Positions 53,323 to 61,128 of a stretch of DNA of 64,000 nt are shown piece by piece. This stretch comes from Xanthobacter sp. NM-59 (lineage in GTDB: Bacteria; Pseudomonadota; Alphaproteobacteria; Rhizobiales; Xanthobacteraceae). The stretch is taken from positions 1 to 64,000 of the forward strand of contig NZ_JACBFQ010000010.1 in assembly GCF_021401125.1 (NCBI RefSeq), given 5' to 3'. The notes beneath the pieces were generated by a model. That model worked only from the letters and a program-made list of their open reading frames with translations, did not search any database and was not told the origin of the DNA. Both the position numbers and the translations under genes were made by a program. Position 1 is the stretch's first letter; every line of letters starts with the position of its first letter.

Positions 53323-54680
53323 ACGCAGCCCGCCCCGCCCGCCGCTGGAGCCTGGGCCGGCGCCTGGGGCTCTGGCTCGCTGTTTCGGTCACCGCGCTCT
53401 GGCTCGCGGCGGCGACGGTGGCCGGCCTGGTGCTGCGCCGCGAGATCGACGACGTGTTCGACAGCGCCCTCGAAGAGGTGGCCCAGCGGGTGCTGCCCCT
53501 CGCCTATTCCGAACTCCTCTCCCGCGAGGACGGCGACGCCCCCCAGCGCATGGCGCCCATCGGCACCCACCGCGAATACATCTCCTACGTGGTGCGCGAC
53601 GCGGCCGGGCGCGAGCTGCTGCAATCCAGCGACGCCGACCTGATGGACATTCCGCGTGCGCTTGCCCCCGGCTTCCACACCACCCACCATTTGCGCACCT
53701 TCACCATCTCCGCCGTGCAGGGCACCATCTCGGTCACCACGGCCGAGCATCTCGGCCACCGCAAGAACGCGGTGCGCAGCGCGGTAATGGCGCTCATCTG
53801 GCCGCTGGTGGCGTTGGTGCCCATCGCGCTGGTCGCCGTCTGGCTCGCCATCCGCCTGTCCCTGAGGCCGGTGGTGGCCTTCCGCACCGCCATCGAGGCC
53901 CGGGGCCGGGGGAACCTGTCCGCCGTGGCGGCGTCCGGGCTGCCGGAGGAGATCGCGCCGGTCGCCTCTTCGGTGAACGCCTTGCTGGAGCGCCTGCGCG
54001 GCGCGCTGGAGGCGGAGCGCGGCTTCACCGCCAACAGCGCCCATGAGCTGCGCACTCCCATCGCCGCCGCTCTGGCGCAGACCCAGCGCCTGATGGCGGA
54101 GCTGCACGAAGGGCCGGAACGCGAGCGCGCACGGGCCATCGCCACGGCGCTGAAACGCCTCTCGCGCCTGTCGGAAAAGCTGCTCCAGCTCGCCAAGGCC
54201 GAAGGCGGCGGCCTTTTGGCCGAGGCCCCCGCCCCCCTCGCCCCGGTGCTGCGCCACGTGATCGAGGAGATCTCGCGCCAGAGCGAGCAGGCCGACGACC
54301 TTGACGTGCTCATCCCAACCGAGGGGGGCCCGGTCTCCGACATCGATCCCGACGCCTTCGCCATCCTGGCCCGCAACCTGATCGAGAACGCCCTCAAGCA
54401 TCGCGCCCCCGACACGCCGGTGACGGTGCGGCTGGCCGAGGACGTGCTGGACGTCTCCAATGCCGGCGCCGTGGTGCCGGCCAGCGAACTCGAGCGTCTG
54501 ACCCGGCCTTTCGAGCGTGGCCCCACCCAGGCCGACGGCTCGGGCCTGGGCCTCGCCATCGGCGCCGCCGTGTGCCGCGGGGCGGGGCTGAGCCTGGAGC
54601 TGGCCTCGCCCGTTCCCGGCCGCTCCGATGGCTTCCGGGCCACCGTGCGCTTTCCCACCGCCAAGCTGACGGGAAGCTGA
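53319..54680 (+). CDS. sensor histidine kinase
   Basis: Partner of the preceding response regulator, 453 residues, GTG start. Two membrane helices (about 12-38 and 155-180) flank a periplasmic sensor region. A HAMP-like linker leads to the dimerisation domain with phospho-histidine in NSAHELRTPIAAAL and an ATPase domain with N box NLIENALKH and G box GSGLGLAIGAAVCR. The sensed signal is unknown; the nearby PepSY, His-rich and reductase genes suggest metal or redox stress. Confidence 0.93.
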   Translation: MNAARPARRWSLGRRLGLWLAVSVTALWLAAATVAGLVLRREIDDVFDSALEEVAQRVLPLAYSELLSREDGDAPQRMAPIGTHREYISYVVRDAAGRELLQSSDADLMDIPRALAPGFHTTHHLRTFTISAVQGTISVTTAEHLGHRKNAVRSAVMALIWPLVALVPIALVAVWLAIRLSLRPVVAFRTAIEARGRGNLSAVAASGLPEEIAPVASSVNALLERLRGALEAERGFTANSAHELRTPIAAALAQTQRLMAELHEGPERERARAIATALKRLSRLSEKLLQLAKAEGGGLLAEAPAPLAPVLRHVIEEISRQSEQADDLDVLIPTEGGPVSDIDPDAFAILARNLIENALKHRAPDTPVTVRLAEDVLDVSNAGAVVPASELERLTRPFERGPTQADGSGLGLAIGAAVCRGAGLSLELASPVPGRSDGFRATVRFPTAKLTGS

Positions 54681-54762
54681 ACGGTCCTCGGCACCGGGTT
54701 CAGGTCGCTGTCAGGTGCGGGCGCAAGGATGCCGCCGAACACCGCCAACCGGGAGGCTTTCC

Positions 54763-55152
54763 ATGAAGACCCGCGTGAAGACCTACGTGAAAACCCGCAC
54801 GCTGATCGGCGCGAGTGTTCTTCTCCTCGCTTCGGGCAGCGGCATCGCCCTCGCCGGATCGGACATCACCGCCCCGGCGCCCGCCAGCCAGGAGCGGCAG
54901 CAGCGGCATGAGCGGAGCGGGCAGCACGGACAGCGGGGGGCCTCCACGCGCGCCGACGCAAGCCGCCACGCCGACGCGCGCTCCATGCGTGAGCGCGGCC
55001 ACGCCCCGCGTCACCACGATCACGTCCGCGCGGATGACGACGGTCACCATCACCGCATGCGGATGGCGCAGGCTGCGGCGGAACCGATGGCCGGTACGCC
55101 ATGGCCCGACGGCGGCCGCGGCGATGCGGGGCCGAGGGGCCCCGCGCGGTAA
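54763..55152 (+). CDS. small secreted His-rich protein, unknown function
   Basis: The 129-residue product begins with a signal peptide whose n-region repeats KTRV-KTYV-KTRT. The mature part is polar, without hydrophobic core, and has ten histidines, clustered as RHHDH and DGHHHR, with many Arg and Asp. It is probably disordered and may bind metal ions. GGGAGG precedes the ATG at 54763. It follows the histidine kinase by 82 bp on the same strand and precedes a ferric-reductase-like gene. I do not recognise a family. Confidence 0.65.
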   Translation: MKTRVKTYVKTRTLIGASVLLLASGSGIALAGSDITAPAPASQERQQRHERSGQHGQRGASTRADASRHADARSMRERGHAPRHHDHVRADDDGHHHRMRMAQAAAEPMAGTPWPDGGRGDAGPRGPAR

Positions 55153-55442
55153 CCCCGCTCCGCCAAGGGCGTTCCCAGCCCCTCGGCCGGTGGCGCGGGC
55201 CATGCGAGGCCCCGCGCCCGGACCTCGGCTTGAATGCCCGCGCGACACCGTTACGCGCGGCGCCAGCTGGCACGAGGAGGCGGGCCCCGACAGCGCAAAC
55301 CGAGGCACAGGACCCGGCATCGGTACCGGACTTGAGCGCCCTCAATGCAACATCAGGTGCTTTCAGGTGTCGTGGCTTGAGGTTATGCCTGACCCACGGT
55401 CAAAGGCGACTCGCGCGCCCACGGAGATTGAGACACGCAGAC

Positions 55443-56795
55443 ATGCGACACATCAAGCTGGCCCTTTTCGGCATCCTCGTCCTCATGTCGGTGCTCTGGA
55501 TCGCCGCCGAGCCGGGAGCGTTCCAGCTCCGGGGCCTTTTTCCGGTGCGCACCGTGGCCGTCCAATATACCGGCGTGCTCGCCATGGCCGTCATGAGCGT
55601 GGCCATGATGCTCGCCCTGCGCCCGCGCTGGCCCGAGCGCTGGCTGGGCGGCCTCGACAAGATGTACCGGCTGCACAAATGGCTGGGCATCACCGCCCTC
55701 GTCGTCTCGGTCGTCCACTGGCTCTGGACCCAGGGCCCGAAATGGGCGGTGGGCTGGGGCCTGCTGGAGCGCCCGCCGCGCGGCCCGCGCCCGCCCATTG
55801 AGAACCCCGTGGAAGCCTTCTTCTCAACCCTGCGCGGCACGGCCGAGAGCGTGGGCGAGTGGGCCTTCTACGCCGCCGTGGCGCTGATCGTCCTGGCGCT
55901 GATCCGCGCCTTTCCCTACCGCTGGTTCTACAAGATCCACCGGCTGCTCGCCGTGGCCTATCTGGTGCTGGCGTTCCATGCCGTGGTGCTGCTGACGTTC
56001 GCCGACTGGATGACGCCGCTGGGCGTGGTGATGGCCCTGCTGCTCGCCGGCGGCACCTATGCGGCGGTCGTGGTGCTGCTGCGCCGTGTGGGCGCCGCGC
56101 GGCAGGTGAAGGGGCGCATCGCGCAGCTCACCTATTTTCCCGGCGTGAAGGCGCTCGAGACCATCATCGACGTGCCCAACGGCTGGCCGGGCCACCGCCC
56201 GGGACAGTTCGCCTTCGCCATGTCCGATGCCTCGGAGGGTGCCCACCCCTACACCATCGCTTCCGGCTGGCACCCCGACCAGCCACGCATCACCTTCGTG
56301 ACCAAGGCCCTGGGCGACCATACCGGCCGCCTCAAGGACAAGCTGCGCGTGGGCCAGGAAGTTCGCATCGAAGGCCCCTATGGCTGCTTCACCTTCGACG
56401 ACGACTGCCGCACCCAGATCTGGATCGGCGGCGGCATTGGCATCACGCCATTCCTCGCCCGCATGAAGCACATGGCCATGCACACCGATGCCCCCGACTG
56501 GCCGCAGGGGCAGGTGGCGCACCTCTTCCACACCACCAGCGACGTGGACGAAGATGCGCTCGCCCGGCTGGCGGGGGATGCCGAGGCCGCCAATGTGCGC
56601 CTGCACTTGCTCATTAGCGGGCGCGACGGCCGCCTGACCGGCGCGCGCATCCGCGAGGTGGTGCCCGATTGGCGTGAGGCCAGCATCTGGTTCTGCGGCC
56701 CCGCCGGCTTCGGCTCCGCCCTGCGCGCCGATTTCGCCGCCCAGGGCATTCCGGTGGAAAAAAGGTTCCACCAGGAGCTGTTCGATATGCGCTGA
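55443..56795 (+). CDS. ferric reductase-like transmembrane flavocytochrome
   Basis: The 450-residue product has an N-terminal set of about six membrane helices with paired heme-binding histidines (HKWLGITALVVSVVHWLW and HRLLAVAYLVLAFHAVVLL), then an FAD domain (HPYTIASG) and a C-terminal NAD(P) domain (IWIGGGIGITPFLARMKH and WFCGPAGFG). It should move electrons from NAD(P)H across the membrane to periplasmic metal or another acceptor. The ATG at 55443 starts the first helix; no strong ribosome site is seen. It probably belongs with the two-component system upstream, but a 290-bp gap (55153-55442), in which I see no gene, separates it from the His-rich gene. Confidence 0.88.
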   Translation: MRHIKLALFGILVLMSVLWIAAEPGAFQLRGLFPVRTVAVQYTGVLAMAVMSVAMMLALRPRWPERWLGGLDKMYRLHKWLGITALVVSVVHWLWTQGPKWAVGWGLLERPPRGPRPPIENPVEAFFSTLRGTAESVGEWAFYAAVALIVLALIRAFPYRWFYKIHRLLAVAYLVLAFHAVVLLTFADWMTPLGVVMALLLAGGTYAAVVVLLRRVGAARQVKGRIAQLTYFPGVKALETIIDVPNGWPGHRPGQFAFAMSDASEGAHPYTIASGWHPDQPRITFVTKALGDHTGRLKDKLRVGQEVRIEGPYGCFTFDDDCRTQIWIGGGIGITPFLARMKHMAMHTDAPDWPQGQVAHLFHTTSDVDEDALARLAGDAEAANVRLHLLISGRDGRLTGARIREVVPDWREASIWFCGPAGFGSALRADFAAQGIPVEKRFHQELFDMR

Positions 56796-56962
56796 CGCGT
56801 CGGCGCGCCTGGAAAGCTCGCGCGCTCTAAGAGCTGACGCCGAGGACCGCGGAGCTTGGCTCACGGCCCTTGGCCACGCGCCTGGGTGGTCGCCGTCCAC
56901 ATCGGGCCGTCAGGTCACGACAAGAACAAGCGTCCACCCGATAGGAAAACGCGGAAAACGAA

Positions 56963-57484
56963 CTAGAAGTCCTTCTCGATGATGGAGCGCTTGCTGCCCA
57001 GGCCGGTGAGGGAAAGCTGAAGCTGCGCCAGGACCGAGCGCACGAAGGTGCCCGTCTGCCGGCATTTTTTCAGATTCTCCGGCGTATCCTTCTTCAGCGC
57101 CTCGCCGGTTGCCTGGCCGATGGGGGACGCCACGATCCAGGCGCGGTCGACATCCACGCCCACCTCGCGCGCGGCGGCATCGGCGGTGGCGGTCAGGCGC
57201 CGGACCTCGTCCAGGCTCACCGGGGGCAAAAAATCGGGCTTCGAGAATTCGCGGGCCGCCTCGGTGCAGCCCTTCACCGCGAAATACATGGCATAGAGGA
57301 ACTTCAGGTGCCCTTCGGCCACCATGCGCCGCCTGGCCAGGTCCGCACCCGGCTCTTCAGCCCGGCCCTCGGGCGCGGAGGAGGAGGAGGCGGCGGAGGA
57401 GGCGGAGGAGGCGGCAAGGGCCATGCGGCCCGGTCCCATCCCCACCGCCACGACCACCAGCATCAATGGCACCACGCGCTTCAT
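56963..57484 (-). CDS. secreted protein of unknown function with Ala/Ser tract
   Basis: The 173-residue product has a signal peptide (MKRVVPLMLVVVAVGMGPGR, cleavage near ALAA), a low-complexity AASSASSAASSSS tract encoded by a GGA/GGC triplet repeat, and a helical domain (FLYAMYFAVKGCTEAAREFS, then ENLKKCRQTGTFVRSVLAQL) with two cysteines. I do not recognise a family. The ATG at 57484 is taken because it starts the signal peptide; one six codons upstream (57502) is possible. It lies next to the histidine kinase at 57523 in the same direction. Confidence 0.7.
   Translation of the reverse strand: MKRVVPLMLVVVAVGMGPGRMALAASSASSAASSSSAPEGRAEEPGADLARRRMVAEGHLKFLYAMYFAVKGCTEAAREFSKPDFLPPVSLDEVRRLTATADAAAREVGVDVDRAWIVASPIGQATGEALKKDTPENLKKCRQTGTFVRSVLAQLQLSLTGLGSKRSIIEKDF
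57377..57415. repeat. GGA/GGC trinucleotide repeat (13 triplets)
   Basis: Thirteen consecutive GGA or GGC triplets on the plus strand; on the minus strand they encode a 13-residue Ser/Ala tract just after the signal peptide of the gene at 56963. The frame is kept by copy-number changes. Confidence 0.88.
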
Positions 57485-57522
57485 CTTGTCGGTCCAGGCC
57501 ATCGCGTCGTTGAAACTCCGGC

Positions 57523-58971
57523 TCAGGTTCGCGCCGGGCGGCAGGCCAGGAGGCCGTCGCCGGTCCCAATGCGCCTGGCTCCGCGGCCGCGTCCCCCATC
57601 ACGGTCGGCGTCGGGCGAGCGGGGGCAGACCAGCTCGAACCGGCAGCCGCCGCCGGGCGCTTCCACCACCCGAACAGTGAAGTCATGGAGTGCGGCAATG
57701 GCCGCGACGATGCTGAGGCCCAGCCCGTTGCCATCAATGTGCCGTTCCGGGGCCGAGCGGTAGAAGCGCTTGAACACCTGGTCCCGCTCCTGCACCGGAA
57801 TGCCGGGCCCGGTATCCTCCACGCTGATCACCGGTGCGCCCTCCACCTCCTGAAGCCCCAGCCGCACGGCGCCACCCTCGGGCGTGAACTTCACGGCATT
57901 GTCCACGAGGTTGGCCACGGCTTCGAAGATCAGGTCGCAATCGCCGGTCACCACCGCATCCCGCGCCGAGATGTCGACGGTCATGCGGATCGCCTTTTCC
58001 TCCGCCGTCGGCTCATAGAGCTCAGCCACCTCGCGCAGCATCGGGGCGAGGTCGAAGGGCTGGAAAGCAGCCCGGCGGCGCTCGTGCTCGATCTCGCCGA
58101 TGCGCAGCACGGCGGTGATGAGGGCCAGGGTCTGGTCGAGCCAGACCAGCGCCTGGTCGATGGTCTGCTGGAACTCCTCGATGCTCCGCGCCCCGTCGCG
58201 GCTGCGCTCCAGCCGCGCGCGCAGGCGGGTGAGCGGCGTGCGCAGGTCATGGGCAATGCTGTCGCCCACCCCGCGCACCTCGTCCATGAGCCGCTCGATC
58301 TCCGCCAGCAGCACATTCACGCCGGCGGACAGCCGGTCGAATTCATCGCCCGTCCCGTTCACCGGCAGGCGATGCTGCAGATCCCCGCGCATCAGCTTGG
58401 CAAGCACCGCTTCGACCGAGGACACGCGCCGGCGGGCCTGCGCGGCCAGCACCACGCCGCCGAGAATGGAGAGCAGCAGCGTCGGCGCCGCCGCCAGCGC
58501 CAGGGCCCGCATCATCACGCTGCGGCCACGCTGCACCTCGTCCAAATCGTGGGCGACCACCAGTCGCTGCCCGTCGTCGAGCCGCACGGCCACCGCCCGA
58601 AGCTCCTCGGAAACGCTCTGCCCGGCAAGCTGCACCGTCATCTGGATGCGCCGGGCGACGCCGTCGGTGGGCAGCCCCGCCGGGAAGTATCCCAGATTGC
58701 CGGCGACCGGCCGCCCATCGGGCGCGAACAAGGCGGCGAAGCGCACGCTGTGCAGGTCTTCCATCAGCCACATCTGCAGCCGGTGCGCGCTTTCCGCGGG
58801 GGCCGCGGCGGCGAACTGCGCCTCGTGCAGCACCATATGGTCGAGCTGCTCGCGCGCGAACGTCACCGTGCGCCAATACACGAAGGCGAACAGAGCGAGC
58901 GAAAGCAGCGCCGACCAGAGCGCGATGGCGAATGCCCAGCGAAAAGCGGTGGTCTTGAAGAGACTATGCAT
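57523..58971 (-). CDS. sensor histidine kinase
   Basis: The 482-residue kinase has two membrane helices (about 10-33 and 160-185) with a periplasmic region between, a HAMP domain (LMRGDLQHRLPVNGTGDEFD), phospho-histidine in DSIAHDLRTPLTRLRARLER, N box NLVDNAVKF and G box GNGLGLSIVAAIAAL. It overlaps the response regulator gene by eight bases and forms a two-component system divergent from a heavy-metal efflux pair. A metal-sensing role is inferred from that context. The C-terminal tail after LVCPRSPD is Arg/Gly-rich and unconserved in look. Confidence 0.92.
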   Translation of the reverse strand: MHSLFKTTAFRWAFAIALWSALLSLALFAFVYWRTVTFAREQLDHMVLHEAQFAAAAPAESAHRLQMWLMEDLHSVRFAALFAPDGRPVAGNLGYFPAGLPTDGVARRIQMTVQLAGQSVSEELRAVAVRLDDGQRLVVAHDLDEVQRGRSVMMRALALAAAPTLLLSILGGVVLAAQARRRVSSVEAVLAKLMRGDLQHRLPVNGTGDEFDRLSAGVNVLLAEIERLMDEVRGVGDSIAHDLRTPLTRLRARLERSRDGARSIEEFQQTIDQALVWLDQTLALITAVLRIGEIEHERRRAAFQPFDLAPMLREVAELYEPTAEEKAIRMTVDISARDAVVTGDCDLIFEAVANLVDNAVKFTPEGGAVRLGLQEVEGAPVISVEDTGPGIPVQERDQVFKRFYRSAPERHIDGNGLGLSIVAAIAALHDFTVRVVEAPGGGCRFELVCPRSPDADRDGGRGRGARRIGTGDGLLACRPART

Positions 58972-59641
58972 CGGGGCTGAAGACGAAGCCGACACCGCGA
59001 ACGTTCTGGATCAGGCTCGGCTCACCCGGTCCATCGAGCTTGTGCCGCAGACGCCCGATATGGACATCCACGAGATTGGATTTCGGCACGAAATTATAGT
59101 TCCACACATCCTGGAACAGCATGGCGCGCGTGATGGTCTGGCCCGGGCGCCGCATCATGTATTCCAAAAGTCTGTATTCGCGCGGCAAAAGCTCGATCTC
59201 GCGCCCGCCGCGCTTGGCGGTGGAGGAGATGAGGTCCAGCTCCAGCGAGCCCACACGCAGCAGGGTTTCCTTCGGCTCCGCCGGCCGCCGCAGCAGCGCC
59301 TCGATGCGCGCCGCCAGCTCGGCGAAGGCGAACGGCTTGACGAGGTAGTCATCCCCGCCCGCGCGGAGACCGCGAATGCGCTCGTCCACGCTGCTGAGCG
59401 CGCTCAGCACCAAAGCCGGCGTGCGCACCCCCTCGCTCCGCAAATCCTGAAGCACGCTCAACCCGTCCCGCCCCGGCAACAGCCGGTCGGTGACGAGAAT
59501 GTCCCAGCTCCGGTCCCGGGCGAGGTCGAGGCCGGTGGGGCCGGTGTCAGCCCACTGCACCTCGTGCCCGCGCCCGCGCAGGTCCGCAACCACCTCCTCG
59601 GCGGTTTCCCGGTCATCCTCGATCAATAATACCTTGGCCAT
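58964..59641 (-). CDS. OmpR-family response regulator
   Basis: The 225-residue product has receiver features D52 (LVTDRLLPG), acidic residues at the N-terminus (IEDD) and YLVKPF, and a winged-helix domain (LELDLISSTAKRGGREIELL, LIQNVRGVGFVFSPDA). The type resembles CusR/CzcR-like metal regulators but that is not decisive. It precedes and overlaps its kinase gene. Its promoter must lie in the gap before the divergent efflux genes. Confidence 0.93.
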   Translation of the reverse strand: MAKVLLIEDDRETAEEVVADLRGRGHEVQWADTGPTGLDLARDRSWDILVTDRLLPGRDGLSVLQDLRSEGVRTPALVLSALSSVDERIRGLRAGGDDYLVKPFAFAELAARIEALLRRPAEPKETLLRVGSLELDLISSTAKRGGREIELLPREYRLLEYMMRRPGQTITRAMLFQDVWNYNFVPKSNLVDVHIGRLRHKLDGPGEPSLIQNVRGVGFVFSPDA

Positions 59642-59906
59642 CCCACGTCCTTCGCCGGTTTTTCCTCGCATGGCCGGCTGATGCCTAAAGTCATAGCGCA
59701 TTCCCGGGCGAGATAACTCTAAACTCGAATTTAATGGCTCCGATCGGCGCCATGACGTTTAAAGACATCGCTGCGATCCGCTGCCGGGCCTGTGTGGCCG
59801 GTGAACGGAAGAGGTGCGCCTGTCGAATGACGCCACCCTCGTGCAGACGAAGCAAATCGGCGATCCGCATCACATGACGACAACTGTCTGCGTGGACTGA
59901 AGACGC
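59642..59906. promoter_or_regulatory. divergent control region, two-component system / RND efflux
   Basis: The 265-bp gap contains a locally A/T-rich stretch (59710-59765) with two TTTAA elements at 59730-59734 and 59758-59762, exactly 28 bp apart. They could be half-sites for the response regulator. No certain promoter elements were assigned. Confidence 0.4.
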
Positions 59907-61118
59907 ATGAATACAATTCAAAAAGGCATTATCGTCAGTGCTGCACTCGCCGCGCTGGGCGCAACCGCCTCCCATTACATACCGCCCGCCGCCACCGCGG
60001 CGCCGCCGGCGAATGCCGCGCAGGCCGCGCCCCCGCAGGTCGACGGCAATGTGGTGAGCCTGGCCCCCCAGCTGCGTGAGGAGCTCGGCATCACCACCGC
60101 CAAGGCGCAAGAGCGCGAGATCCGGAAGGTCATCCGCACCCCCGGCATGGTCGCCTTCGACGAGCGGCGCGTGGCCCGTGTGAAGCCGCGCACCCAGGGG
60201 CGCGTGCTGTCCCTCGCCGTGCGTCCCGGCGACCAGGTGAAGGCTGGCGCGGTCCTTGCCACCCTCGACGCCAGCGGCGTGCTCGACGCGCGCAATGGCC
60301 TCGCCGCCGCCAAGGCGGCCCTGGCGGAGGCGCAGGTTGCCGCCAAGATCGCCGAGACCGCGCTCGACCGTGGCAATGTCCTCATCCAGAACGGGCGCGT
60401 GGCGCAGATCGACCTGGAGCGGCGGCAGGTGGATGCCGCCAAGGCCCGCGCCGCCGTCCAATCCGCCCAGGCCCAGGTGGACCTTTACGCCGCCCAGTAT
60501 GAGCGCCTGGCTCCCCCACCGGGGGAAGATCCCGGCACCAGCGCCATCATCTCCCCCATTTCCGGCGTGGTGGTGGACCTGGCCGTGACCCTCGGCGACG
60601 TGGTGGACACGGGCCGCGACGCCCTCACCATCGCCGACCCCTCGCAGGTGCTGGTGAAGGCCAACCTGTTCGGCGACGACATCGCGGTCGTGAAGGCCGG
60701 CGACCCGGCCGTGGTGACGGCGCCCGGCGTGGTGGAGCGGCAATATGAAGGCCGCGTCGCCTCGGTGAACCCGGCGCTCGACCCCACCACCAACACCGCC
60801 CCCGCGCGCATCGAGATCGCCAATCCCGGCGGGGCGCTGAAGGCCAACATGTATGTCACCGCCGAGATCACCGCCGATCTCGGCCGGCGCGGCGTCACCG
60901 TGCCCGCGGGCGCCGTCCAGCAGACCGAGGACGGCCCCGTGGTGTTCGTGGAGCGCCCCGACGGCACGTTTGAGCGCCGCCCGGTGAAGCTCGGCCTGCA
61001 GCGCACCGACTGGGTGGAGCTGCGCGAGGGTGTCGCCGCCGGCGAGACCGTGGCCGGCACCGGCAGCTTCGCCTTGAAGGCGGTGCTGCTGCGCGCCCTG
61101 CTCGGCTCCGAGGAGTGA
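59907..61118 (+). CDS. RND efflux periplasmic adaptor subunit, heavy-metal type (CzcB-like)
   Basis: Membrane fusion protein of 403 residues linking the inner-membrane pump to an outer-membrane channel. It has one N-terminal hydrophobic anchor, a barrel-sandwich/lipoyl part (RVKPRTQGRVLSLAVRPGDQ), a helical hairpin (ARNGLAAAKAALAEAQVAAK), and a beta-barrel part (GRVASVNPALDPTTNTAPAR) typical of heavy-metal adaptors. The pump gene starts ten bases after its stop. No outer-membrane factor gene precedes it. A CusB versus CzcB choice is not safe from the adaptor alone. Confidence 0.9.
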   Translation: MNTIQKGIIVSAALAALGATASHYIPPAATAAPPANAAQAAPPQVDGNVVSLAPQLREELGITTAKAQEREIRKVIRTPGMVAFDERRVARVKPRTQGRVLSLAVRPGDQVKAGAVLATLDASGVLDARNGLAAAKAALAEAQVAAKIAETALDRGNVLIQNGRVAQIDLERRQVDAAKARAAVQSAQAQVDLYAAQYERLAPPPGEDPGTSAIISPISGVVVDLAVTLGDVVDTGRDALTIADPSQVLVKANLFGDDIAVVKAGDPAVVTAPGVVERQYEGRVASVNPALDPTTNTAPARIEIANPGGALKANMYVTAEITADLGRRGVTVPAGAVQQTEDGPVVFVERPDGTFERRPVKLGLQRTDWVELREGVAAGETVAGTGSFALKAVLLRALLGSEE

Positions 61119-61128
61119 GGACACATCC

